From contig JAEOTL010000161.1 in assembly GCA_016839845.1 (NCBI GenBank), forward strand, positions 1 to 28,939: a DNA stretch of 28,939 nt, written 5' to 3'. The translations under genes were made by a program, and so were the position numbers. Shown one piece after another: positions 15,988 through 23,851 of this stretch (positions within the stretch are counted from its first letter, which is position 1; the number at the start of each line of letters is the position of its first letter). The DNA is from Promethearchaeota archaeon (lineage in GTDB: Archaea; Asgardarchaeota; Lokiarchaeia; Sigynarchaeales; SOKP01). The notes beneath the pieces are model-generated. The model saw only the letters and a list, made by a program, of their open reading frames with translations. It had not been told where the DNA came from and ran no database searches.

Positions 15988-18405
15988 TTATAAATTTTCA
16001 TTCATTAAGGTTTGGATTTTCTCGTAAGCTTTAGCCATTAAATCAAGACGTTTGCGTAATTTGTTTCCGTCTGGAATATAATTTATCTGTTCAATATATT
16101 GTGAATAATTATTATGAAGAATCGTCAATAATCCAATCCATGATTTTTGTTGATCTGTGACAACCGGGATCTTTTTCTTTAATTGATAAAGATTTCTTTT
16201 ACTATTTTTCTTTTTAAGTGATTTCAAGTAATTCTTAGTTACTTGCACACGGAATTTTGCATATTCTTGAGGTCTAAAATTCGCAAGTGAATAATTAATA
16301 TTATCGCTCGCAAAAGGGAGAAATTTAATCTTTTTATCTTCAGGTTCATCGGGATTATCTACTAAAGTCAACTCGATATCAGATCTACTTAATTCTTCCA
16401 AAATTGGATAAAGTTCTCCAGGATTAATTTTAGTAACGAGTTCAATCTCGTTGGAAATTTCCGATATAGGGATATTAAAATCAGGATCTTTTTCAGGATT
16501 TTCTATTCTATAAATATATTCCTTTCTTATGATTTGAAGAATTTTTTCCTTTATTGTTTCAGAAAGCTCTCCAGGCGTAAACGCGACATCCTTGTCTTTT
16601 AATTTTATTCTATAGAAATCCTTATCTCTTTGCTTCCTTCTAAAATCTGTCGAAAGAGAGGAAATAAAGCCATTTGCGGCTTCACCAGTTTCTTGAGCTC
16701 CAGAAAGTCTACTTGTTTTTCTATCTTTCTCTAGAGCAGTCTCTAGTAATCTTTCACTCAAATATTGTTTTGCTTTTTGCTCTGCTACTCCCTTTTTCTC
16801 GAAACGTTCAGTTACGGACACGAAATCAATTAGTTTTACAGGTTTTGATGATTGATCTTTTCGTTCTCTTATCACGATATCCATGTCTTTTTCTATCAAT
16901 TGTTCTAATAGAGAATACACGTTCCCTTTTGATAATTGAGTTGCTTTAATCAACTCACGTTCTATTATTTCTATTGGAAAAGCTTTACCTCGTCTGATGT
17001 ACTCGCTCCGGATAATCTTATAAATTTTATCCAAACTTTTCTCCTCTTCAGTTACAATTTCTTTCTGTAGCCTCATAAACATGGAAGTTTCATGTGGTTT
17101 TAAATAATATACTAATAACGTGCTTCCTAAGAAGAATATCATTAGAATTGAGATAATATATTTATCTGCCATTAACACTATCCCAATATCCGTGACAATT
17201 TGATTTTTAATTCCCGAAGCTAAGGAAAACCTTGTTAATGTTTGAGCTAATACACAGGCCAAGCAAAGTAAAATAAGACCATCCTTTTTAAAAATAAATA
17301 TACGCCACCCTAATGTTCGTCCTATCTTCCGAACAATTCTGAATAAGAAGTACATGGAAATTACAAATTCAGCTATAAAAAAGTAGGATACTGCTGAACT
17401 TGTAGCCCCTATGGTTGACTTTAAAGCCGAAATCGTTTCTGGTCTTAATAATAAAAACATTGTAATTTGGAGAATTTGGAAGAAGAATATAAAAAGCACA
17501 ATAAGTGCGAAAGTGAAATTATCAAAAGTTCCGGCTCTTTTGGTTTCAGCTCGTCTCCTAGTAAATACGAATTCAAAAATTATAAAGACAAGAGTCATTA
17601 TTAAGCTAACATATATTAGAGGCATCACAACGCGCATTTCTAATGTATAAACATCAACAGCACCACTAGGATCGAAGGGAGCCAGAAGATCTAAGGAAAG
17701 AACAACTAAAAGGCTGCGATAGAATAAAGAGATTATTACAAGAATTCCTAATATGAAAAAAGGAGTAATAATAGCTAATCCATATCTCGGGATGGAGTAT
17801 TTTTTTATAAATCGTGCTTCAATCTTAGTAGAAAATTTCCTGGAATACATATAAAACCTGCTACTTAATAATACTAACCAAATCATGCCAAGAGACAATA
17901 GATATGACATGAAGTTCACATCTGTAGCTATGGTTAATGAAAGAATAAATAAAATTGAAAACAGGCAGATATATAATATTACCTGCTTAAGCAGAGTGTT
18001 CTTCTCAAATATAAATACCCGTATTCGGTCAATACTAAAGATTATTGATAAAATTAAGAAGAATGCCACTACAGTATTAGAGATTTCAAAAATCAAGACA
18101 CTCAAATTGCTATCAATAGAGATATTAACGCTAACGATTAGAAGAAATGAGAATACACCAAAAAGCACATAAAGACCATAGAATTTTTTTTTAAAAGAAT
18201 ATGAGGGCGGCTCTTTACCATCAACATACACTTCTTGATGGGTAAGTTTATCAGAATAGAAATATGAAACTTGCCTTTTTACTATCGAGGAGAACTTATT
18301 TAATTTTACATTCTGCTTAGATTTAAAGTCTTTGACCTTTTGTTTAATACCAACTTTATCGGTTTTTGACGCTTTTGAAGATTCCGAAGATTTAGAATTA
18401 GACAT
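15988..18405 (-). CDS. ten-helix membrane protein with duplicated winged-helix-like cytosolic domain
   Basis: Not recognised as a known family. 805 residues: a Lys/Ser-rich N-terminus (1-70), about ten hydrophobic helices (roughly 75-96, 102-124, 141-160, 166-187, 208-229, 259-281, 299-320, 337-358, 375-396, 417-435), then a soluble C-terminal half. This half contains two related units: 456-513 (IYKIIRSEYIRR, PIEIIERELIKATQ, GNVYSLLEQLIEKDMDI) and 617-683 (ILQIIRKEYIYR, PISEISNEIELVTK, GELYPILEELSRSDIEL). Each has three helices and a following strand pattern, as in winged helices. A Lys-rich region (about 725-750) follows. This suggests a membrane-embedded receptor or regulator acting on DNA or on another protein. 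Its promoter is probably the TATA box 18428-18438, giving a nearly leaderless transcript. Neighbouring small winged-helix-like gene is divergent. Confidence 0.8.
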   Translation of the reverse strand: MSNSKSSESSKASKTDKVGIKQKVKDFKSKQNVKLNKFSSIVKRQVSYFYSDKLTHQEVYVDGKEPPSYSFKKKFYGLYVLFGVFSFLLIVSVNISIDSNLSVLIFEISNTVVAFFLILSIIFSIDRIRVFIFEKNTLLKQVILYICLFSILFILSLTIATDVNFMSYLLSLGMIWLVLLSSRFYMYSRKFSTKIEARFIKKYSIPRYGLAIITPFFILGILVIISLFYRSLLVVLSLDLLAPFDPSGAVDVYTLEMRVVMPLIYVSLIMTLVFIIFEFVFTRRRAETKRAGTFDNFTFALIVLFIFFFQILQITMFLLLRPETISALKSTIGATSSAVSYFFIAEFVISMYFLFRIVRKIGRTLGWRIFIFKKDGLILLCLACVLAQTLTRFSLASGIKNQIVTDIGIVLMADKYIISILMIFFLGSTLLVYYLKPHETSMFMRLQKEIVTEEEKSLDKIYKIIRSEYIRRGKAFPIEIIERELIKATQLSKGNVYSLLEQLIEKDMDIVIRERKDQSSKPVKLIDFVSVTERFEKKGVAEQKAKQYLSERLLETALEKDRKTSRLSGAQETGEAANGFISSLSTDFRRKQRDKDFYRIKLKDKDVAFTPGELSETIKEKILQIIRKEYIYRIENPEKDPDFNIPISEISNEIELVTKINPGELYPILEELSRSDIELTLVDNPDEPEDKKIKFLPFASDNINYSLANFRPQEYAKFRVQVTKNYLKSLKKKNSKRNLYQLKKKIPVVTDQQKSWIGLLTILHNNYSQYIEQINYIPDGNKLRKRLDLMAKAYEKIQTLMNENL

Positions 18406-18427
18406 TATTTGTATTTATTTTTTTTTT

Positions 18428-18438
18428 TAATATAAACC
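18428..18438 (-). promoter_or_regulatory. TATA box for the ten-helix membrane protein gene
   Basis: On the minus strand this reads GGTTTATATTA, with a purine-rich BRE-like lead, about 25-30 bases before ATG 18405. Transcription would begin within a few bases of the ATG. Confidence 0.45.
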
Positions 18439-18581
18439 TAATTATCATATTAATATAGGATATGGAAATAATCTATTTGAATAATCCATATATCTTAAAT
18501 TATTCACTTGATTTTAAATAAAATTTTAAAAATATCCATGTATATAATCTAATTATACTCGAATTACATCTTTGATTGAGA

Positions 18582-18860
18582 ATGGAAAAGACTAAAATAG
18601 AAAGCAAAGAAAGCATTATAAAATTAGTAAGAAATGCTATTGAATTACTTTGTGAAAAGAACATATCTAATGTCGTAATTTTATCTTCTTATAAAATAAA
18701 CTCTGTATTGAAGGAATGTTACGGCGTTGATATTAAAGTTGATAGAATCGGGAGGATCCTCAGTCGAGTTGCTAAAATAAACCAGTTAAAACGTTTAAGC
18801 ACTAATATCCCGAAATATAAACTCCAAATTTCGAGGGTTTCAAGTTTACAATTCTTTTAA
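18582..18860 (+). CDS. small winged-helix-like protein
   Basis: About 92 residues, basic, predicted as helix-turn-helix. The order is a first helix ESIIKLVRNAIELLCEK, then VILSSYKINSVLKECYG and DRIGRILSRVAKI, then a basic wing-like strand LKRLSTNIPKYKL. The last part reads like a recognition helix plus wing. ATG 18582 is preferred; a TTG two codons earlier is also possible. A TATA-like TATATAAT (18540-18547) about 38 bases upstream fits a short leader. It is transcribed divergently from the ten-helix membrane protein, whose soluble half also carries winged-helix-like units, so the two may act together. It is convergent with the MPN- gene, 10 bases away. Target unknown; DNA binding is inferred. 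Confidence 0.6.
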   Translation: MEKTKIESKESIIKLVRNAIELLCEKNISNVVILSSYKINSVLKECYGVDIKVDRIGRILSRVAKINQLKRLSTNIPKYKLQISRVSSLQFF

Positions 18861-18870
18861 AAAGAAATTA

Positions 18871-20214
18871 TTAAATATTTCGGAATTCTGTTAATAATTT
18901 TTGGAGTTTTTCAAGGAGAGAACTTATTTCTGAATAACTTTCCTTTGTTGGATTTAGTTCAGAATCTAACTCATCGAATTTTTCTTCAAATTGGGTTCTA
19001 ATAGGAGCTAGGATCTTCTCTATGTCTTGCTCTAAATTAGTTTTTAGGGCTTTAATTTCTTCCTCTGAACTTGCCACTAACGTGCTAATCTCACTTGTAA
19101 GTTCAGTTAATTTAGATCTAAAGCCGTTGTTGCTCTCAAGGTTTGCCTGTATCACGTTTAGCTTTTCTTCTATTAGGTTAAAACCCTCTTCAAGTTGTTT
19201 GTCTAGATTTTCTTTAAGTTCTTCGATCATTTTGTCAATTATACTTGAAATTTCAACTTTTAGTTCTTGTTCTCCTTGAACACGATTGTTAATATACTCT
19301 GTAATGTTTTTCTTAAATAACTGTGAAATTTCTGAAAATGTCGTATTAAAGAATTTCTGGACATCTCTCAATCCATCTGTTACTGTATTTTTCAATTGAT
19401 TTAGTGATCCACTTAGGTATCCCATTCCTTTAAGAGTTCCGTGTGTCAAATCACCAACCCAGTTTTTAAAATAATCTGTGTAGGGTTCATTGATTGTTTG
19501 ATTTAATGTGGATATCCCATTACGAAAACCTGAGAAAACTTGTTCAACTTCAGCTGAATAATCAGTTATGCTTTCACTGACTAAATCTTCTTTTGATTGA
19601 GGAATCTCCTGTAGTTCCGTTAGGGATTGATCTTTTAATTCTTTAATCAAAACGGGGGAAAGTCTTTGGGAGTCCTCTACAAACTTTTGAACCCATTTAA
19701 AAAATCCTAATGTATTTGGTTTTCCTATTTCACATGCTACACTTAGATACTCATTTGATTTCTTGTAGTCTTTTAATGTGTACACTTTATATCCAAGATC
19801 CTCTACTTGGTCTCCCAATAATGAATGATCGAAAATTATAATAAATCCATGGGGATTTTTATCTGTTTGAAAGAACTTATGATTTTGAATAGTAATATCA
19901 GTAAAATCTAATCCCCAACCAGGTCTTGATGTATACCACCCTATGATCCCTAGCTCTTTTTCCTCGTACTCCTTGTCCAACTGAGAAAATAATTCAATAT
20001 CTTCCCGAGTAAAACCGGTTGATACTTGTATTCCGTGCTGAATAGGAAGTATATTAACCAATTGTATCAAATTTTCTTCTTCTGTAATTTTCCCTATGCA
20101 GACACCCATTACCTCTACGCTCTCCTCTAAGGCTTCATTCCCATATTTTAATACATGGGTAATCATCCTAATGAAAGCATCTGGTTCGACTGCAATTTTG
20201 TAATTAGTCGTCAT
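18871..20214 (-). CDS. MPN domain protein lacking the JAMM catalytic residues (MPN-)
   Basis: 447 residues: an N-terminal MPN/JAB1 domain (about 1-150), a helical middle, and a coiled-coil tail (about 310-447) rich in Leu, Glu and Lys. Alignment with the next gene upstream shows the metal site is lost. The expected H-x-H-x7-S-x2-D reads T95, R97, T105 and T108 (GWYTSRPGWGLDFTDIT). Only the Glu of EVMGV (Glu34) remains. Such MPN- proteins (Rpn8, CSN6, eIF3f/h class) act as structural partners of MPN+ proteases. The gene starts five bases after the MPN+ gene ends, with its Shine-Dalgarno site inside that gene's last codons, so the two are made together. Both proteins share the layout MPN, helical region containing a Trp (NWVGDLTHGTL here), coiled coil. 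A catalytic role is unlikely. Confidence 0.85.
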   Translation of the reverse strand: MTTNYKIAVEPDAFIRMITHVLKYGNEALEESVEVMGVCIGKITEEENLIQLVNILPIQHGIQVSTGFTREDIELFSQLDKEYEEKELGIIGWYTSRPGWGLDFTDITIQNHKFFQTDKNPHGFIIIFDHSLLGDQVEDLGYKVYTLKDYKKSNEYLSVACEIGKPNTLGFFKWVQKFVEDSQRLSPVLIKELKDQSLTELQEIPQSKEDLVSESITDYSAEVEQVFSGFRNGISTLNQTINEPYTDYFKNWVGDLTHGTLKGMGYLSGSLNQLKNTVTDGLRDVQKFFNTTFSEISQLFKKNITEYINNRVQGEQELKVEISSIIDKMIEELKENLDKQLEEGFNLIEEKLNVIQANLESNNGFRSKLTELTSEISTLVASSEEEIKALKTNLEQDIEKILAPIRTQFEEKFDELDSELNPTKESYSEISSLLEKLQKLLTEFRNI

Positions 20215-20219
20215 TATAG

Positions 20220-21722
20220 TTAGCCTCCTCCTTTTTCAAGCTTTTTTATCTGGTTCAAGAGTTGCTGCTTTTCATTTTTAAGCTCCTTTATTGACTTCTG
20301 GAGTTCCTTATTATCATCCTGTAAGGTCTTTATCTTACTTATGATGGGTGTTTTAGAATTCTCTAAAAGGATTATTGCCGCCTTTAGATTAGAGAGATGA
20401 GTTTTTGTTTCCTTATCAAAATTATTAAGATTTCCCTTCATTTTACTGATTTTTTTAGCAAATTTTGTGAAAAAATCCTCTTGTACAGTACTTAAATTGC
20501 TCTTAATAAAATTCTCTACTGATTTATACCTTTCAATAATATTACTCAACTTACTAATTCCACTCTTTTGATCCTCAAAATGAGTAACAAATTGTTGGTT
20601 AAACTCTGAGAGATTTGATGAGACAGAATCTAAATTATTTATAATGGCGTTCATTAATGATTGAGTTTTTTCCTTAAATTTGGTTTCTATTTGAGTCTCA
20701 AATACTTCTTTTGAATTTGTTATAAGGTTTCTTATATCATTCTGCTCTTTATCTATATCTTCAAGCTTATCATCAACGTAAAAATCTAAGTCCCTTAAAT
20801 CATTCTGTAAATCATAATTAAAGGTTTGCTGGAGATTGATTATCTCACTACTCAAATTATCTCTCAAATCTTTTAAATCCTTCCTCATTCTGGAATTATT
20901 TGCAGCGATCTTAGACACTGTCGTATGTCCCCATGTATTTAATAAATAGATTAGTGGCTTCATAGATATTTCTAAAAATCTTTCCATCCCATCCCTTAAT
21001 GGTGAGATAATCTCTTCGAAGTTGATTTCAGGGATCTTGGAAATTACTTGTTCTTCCTCTGGGATAAAGATATCGCCAAATAAATCAATAGTTTCATTTA
21101 ATTCTAAAATTTGAGGAGATCCAGTATGGACATTATTTATTAATCCCATGAGTTTGACATAAAAGTCACGATTGTTTGGGGGTTCAACGATTGCTTTAAC
21201 TTCATGGTAGTCTGATTTCATAGCTACGGATGGATCATCTAGATTTGTTTCATTTAGTCTAAAAATTCTAAAACCCACATCTCCCTCGGGCTTATCAAGA
21301 TACGTATGGTCAAAGACAATACCTATACCGCTGGGATTCTTTTGCCAAAAAATCTGGTTAAATTTATCTGTTTCACTGAAAAATATACCCAAACCAGGGT
21401 GAGAGTGGTACCAACCAACAGAAAACCATCCGAGATCTCCATATTGTTCCCATATCTTCGAATCTAGTTCCCCAAATGCCCCTAGCTGGTCTACCGAAAA
21501 TTTAACTTCTATAGTTCCCCCATGGGAAACCGGTACAACATCTTCAACTATAACATCCTTTATTTCCCCTTCCCCTTCAAGCTTTCCTATTAATACTCCC
21601 ATAACCTCTGATAATTTTGAATGATCTAAGTATTTCGAACCAAACCTTAAGACATGAAGGAGCATTTTATAGTATGCAAGTGGTTTAATAGTAACTATAT
21701 GTTGATCATCAATTTTCCCCAT
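20220..21722 (-). CDS. JAMM/MPN+ metalloprotease with coiled-coil tail
   Basis: Predicted zinc isopeptidase of the Rpn11/CSN5/JAB1 superfamily, which removes ubiquitin-like modifiers. All JAMM residues are present: Glu39 (SEVMGVLIG), His106 and His108 (GWYHSHPGLG), Ser116 and Asp119 (FFSETD). The MPN domain covers about 10-160. A connecting region (160-270) is followed by a long coiled coil (about 285-500) whose last 40 residues are Leu/Lys/Glu heptads ending in three Gly. Rpn11 and CSN5 also have helical tails, though much shorter. The protein is 500 residues. The TATA box 21753-21762 serves this gene and the downstream MPN- partner. Substrate is unknown; no ubiquitin-like, E1 or E2 gene is nearby. 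A DNA-repair (RadC-like) role is unlikely because the RadC-specific HTH is absent. Confidence 0.9.
   Translation of the reverse strand: MGKIDDQHIVTIKPLAYYKMLLHVLRFGSKYLDHSKLSEVMGVLIGKLEGEGEIKDVIVEDVVPVSHGGTIEVKFSVDQLGAFGELDSKIWEQYGDLGWFSVGWYHSHPGLGIFFSETDKFNQIFWQKNPSGIGIVFDHTYLDKPEGDVGFRIFRLNETNLDDPSVAMKSDYHEVKAIVEPPNNRDFYVKLMGLINNVHTGSPQILELNETIDLFGDIFIPEEEQVISKIPEINFEEIISPLRDGMERFLEISMKPLIYLLNTWGHTTVSKIAANNSRMRKDLKDLRDNLSSEIINLQQTFNYDLQNDLRDLDFYVDDKLEDIDKEQNDIRNLITNSKEVFETQIETKFKEKTQSLMNAIINNLDSVSSNLSEFNQQFVTHFEDQKSGISKLSNIIERYKSVENFIKSNLSTVQEDFFTKFAKKISKMKGNLNNFDKETKTHLSNLKAAIILLENSKTPIISKIKTLQDDNKELQKSIKELKNEKQQLLNQIKKLEKGGG
20223..20231 (-). promoter_or_regulatory. Shine-Dalgarno site inside the end of the MPN+ gene
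   Basis: On the minus strand AGGAGGAGG-type sequence (complement of CCTCCTCC, 20224-20231) lies in the last Gly codons of the upstream gene, nine bases before ATG 20214. This arrangement couples translation of the two MPN proteins. Confidence 0.75.
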
Positions 21723-21752
21723 TTTAGAATCACTTGATTTTTCAAATTTATG

Positions 21753-21762
21753 ATATATATAT
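21753..21762 (-). promoter_or_regulatory. TATA box of the MPN+/MPN- operon
   Basis: Ten alternating A and T bases about 36 bases before the MPN+ ATG. Archaeal spacing puts the transcript start about ten bases before the ATG, giving a short leader without a strong Shine-Dalgarno site. Confidence 0.45.
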
Positions 21763-21850
21763 TGTTTATCTTGTTATAAAAATATGAACTAAACGGTTTT
21801 AATTTAAAAAGATCTTTTTTTAAAATCTGAATAACTGGTAAAGAAATTAA

Positions 21851-22528
21851 TTATTCATGAGGAAGTGGTTTACCACAGTAAGGACAAAATTTCCATTCCA
21901 AATCCTTCCCGCAATGTGGACAGAAATTTGAGACTACTGAAACTTCTGGAGCCTTTACTGCTTCACCTTCCTTAGGAATTGAAGGTAATTGTCTTTTTGT
22001 ATGCAATGTAGGGGTTGTTGGGGAACTGGCTTGTTCCTCAACACTGGTTTGTTCCTCAGCCTTCTTAGCAGCCGCTCTTTCCTTAAAAGCTTTTAGTCTT
22101 TCCTCATCCAATTCTTCAGGCGTTTTATCACTTTCAGCTTTCACCCACCCCTGAACTTTTGGTCTTCTTAACTCATTTTCTGGTACTTTTTCTAATTTGA
22201 CTTCTTTAGTTTCAGATAATGGAGCTACAGTTCTCTTCTCTTCTTTCTTTCTAATTGCCTGTTTAACTAAAGCTTGTGTAGTTTTCATTACTTGATGAGG
22301 ATTAATATTTGGAATTGCTACCGTACGTAGAACCCAGCCAACGATTAAATTTTGGTTTGGAAAACCGCCTTCAACATCCTCATCCTTATAGACATATGAT
22401 TCAATTACATCTCTTCCTTTAAGTAAACGCGACGCCCATTTGTCATTAATCAATCCTAATTGGATTCTGTACGATGTACCTGGAACGCCCAGTTCACTTG
22501 TAAGCGGGATAAAGCCTTTCTCGGTCAA
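21851..22528 (-). CDS. protein with N-terminal uncharacterised domain and C-terminal double zinc ribbon
   Basis: 225 residues. The N-terminal 100 residues form a compact domain (YRIQLGLINDKWASRLL, GFPNQNLIVGWVLRTVAIP, then a helix QVMKTTQALVKQAIRKK) that I do not recognise. A disordered, charged linker (about 105-195) follows. The C-terminus has two CxxC pairs, CPHCGK and CPYCGKPL, forming a rubredoxin/zinc-ribbon knuckle. The start is TTG 22528: an in-frame TGA lies three codons upstream, no ATG or GTG is available, and a GGATGA site is well placed. It lies 128 bases upstream of the MPN+ gene on the same strand and is divergent from the third JAMM gene. A role as adaptor that presents substrates to the JAMM proteins is possible but unproven. 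Confidence 0.72.
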   Translation of the reverse strand: MTEKGFIPLTSELGVPGTSYRIQLGLINDKWASRLLKGRDVIESYVYKDEDVEGGFPNQNLIVGWVLRTVAIPNINPHQVMKTTQALVKQAIRKKEEKRTVAPLSETKEVKLEKVPENELRRPKVQGWVKAESDKTPEELDEERLKAFKERAAAKKAEEQTSVEEQASSPTTPTLHTKRQLPSIPKEGEAVKAPEVSVVSNFCPHCGKDLEWKFCPYCGKPLPHE

Positions 22529-22732
22529 ATAAAATCATCCTTAATAAATTAATTATTTGATTTAAGTAACATTAATATGGTAAATTTGGAATTTAAATTA
22601 TTATTAATTTCTCAGTAATATTTATGTAAATGAATTATCTATTTTAGCTTCTTATCGCGAGAAGTTTAATTTTGGTATTTAAAATAAAAACATAAATAGA
22701 TATATTTTTATTAAAATGATAGAACCTCTTTC

Positions 22733-22740
22733 TATAAAAG
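22733..22740 (+). promoter_or_regulatory. TATA box of the third JAMM gene
   Basis: TATAAAAG lies 22-29 bases before ATG 22762, so the transcript would start at or just before the ATG (leaderless). Confidence 0.45.
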
Positions 22741-22761
22741 ATACAAGCTAAAGGTTAGAAT

Positions 22762-23715
22762 ATGATAATTATTCCAAAGAAAGTATATTTAACTGTTGTA
22801 GCTGCTTCGGTTCGATTTGCCAATGTTCGTATACCAAAAGACGATTGGCTTGAAGTTAGCGGGATATTTACTGGTAGAAATGATGGAAACGATGTGATTA
22901 TAACACAAACTTACCCCATTATGCATCAAGAGCTAGATCGAAATGCAGTAATTGATCAATACAAATGGTCGGACGAGGATTATGAATCTCTTTACGTTAT
23001 TGATGAGCAAGCTTTTTCACGAGATCCCCCTGAATTCGTGGTTGGGTGGTGGCACTCACATCCTGGCTTTAAAGTTATGATGAGTCATATCGATATCCGT
23101 ACCACATTATCCTATCAACAAAATAATCCTTTAGCAATTTCTCTCGTATTTAATCCTCAGAGAATGATTCGTCAAATCGAAGTAGCAAGTAAAAAAGGCG
23201 ATCCAGATATCCAACTGACCCATGATCCGGGATTTAAGATTTTTCGACTAGATAATGTTGATTCAGGTATAGAAGCAAGTATTCACACAGTTGATTATAA
23301 AATCGAGGGCTATGAAAGCATGGAACAACTTGTATCTTTGACACAAAAATTCATTGTAGATGTCACCATGCTCTTGCCAAAAGATAATCTCATTCAAAGA
23401 TATGAAGAGATTGTTGAGGATAAAGTGAATCAATTGAATTCATTATTACTGGGTACAGAAGAATATTTATCTACTTTATCGCATCGTGGAGAAAAACAGC
23501 GTATTCCTGAAGTTCTTGATAATCAGTCTCAGGAAGTGCGCAAATTTGTAGAAGAAACAAATAAAAAAATTGAAATGATTAGAGAATTTCTAGATTACCT
23601 AGAATTTAAAGAACGAGATCTACTAATCGCCAGTATAAACAATGTTTTCTCTAAGTGGGATGATCAAATAGGTGGTTTAGGCAAGAAATTAAAAGATCTT
23701 TCAAAAAAATTTTAG
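22762..23715 (+). CDS. JAMM/MPN+ metalloprotease-like protein
   Basis: 317 residues with an intact JAMM site: Glu31 (LEVSGIF), His98 and His100 (GWWHSHPGFK), Ser108 and Asp111 (MMSHID). It is diverged from the MPN pair: Trp-Trp before HSH, Met-Met before Ser, and only a short helical tail (about 205-317) with coiled-coil character (EETNKKIEMIREFLDYLEF). The intact site predicts a zinc isopeptidase or peptidase. It is divergent from the zinc-ribbon gene and followed 136 bases later by an AAA+/VWA gene on the same strand. Three JAMM-family genes within 5 kb suggests a dedicated deconjugation or complex-assembly system. Substrate unknown. Confidence 0.9.
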   Translation: MIIIPKKVYLTVVAASVRFANVRIPKDDWLEVSGIFTGRNDGNDVIITQTYPIMHQELDRNAVIDQYKWSDEDYESLYVIDEQAFSRDPPEFVVGWWHSHPGFKVMMSHIDIRTTLSYQQNNPLAISLVFNPQRMIRQIEVASKKGDPDIQLTHDPGFKIFRLDNVDSGIEASIHTVDYKIEGYESMEQLVSLTQKFIVDVTMLLPKDNLIQRYEEIVEDKVNQLNSLLLGTEEYLSTLSHRGEKQRIPEVLDNQSQEVRKFVEETNKKIEMIREFLDYLEFKERDLLIASINNVFSKWDDQIGGLGKKLKDLSKKF

Positions 23716-23802
23716 AGAAAACACCGTAAAAAATACTGATCATCATATTTGTAATTTTGATAAATTTTTATTTGATTAAGCGTTATTTTGATTAAAAATG
23801 CC

Positions 23803-23827
23803 TACGGTATAAATTTAATACCCCGTA
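23803..23827 (+). promoter_or_regulatory. promoter with inverted repeat over the TATA box
   Basis: TACGGTAT and ATACC(CC)GTA form an inverted repeat (two extra C in the right arm) around AAATTTA, and TATAAAT (23808-23814) is a TATA box about 40 bases before ATG 23852. A protein bound here would block TBP, so repression is a plausible mode. Confidence 0.45.
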
Positions 23828-23851
23828 AAATTTTAGGAACAAACCTTTATT

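Noticed and set aside
18852..18866. Palindrome TTCTTTTAAAAAGAA between convergent genes as terminator
   Set aside because: It has no adequate loop for a hairpin and is expected in AT-rich DNA.
18871..20214. Second active JAMM protease in the pair
   Set aside because: Both metal His are Thr/Arg and the Ser/Asp are Thr, so it is an inactive MPN- protein.
22664..22670. Hairpin CTTCT...AGAAG with TCGCGA as a terminator
   Set aside because: Arms are only five bases and there is no T-tract, so it is likely chance.
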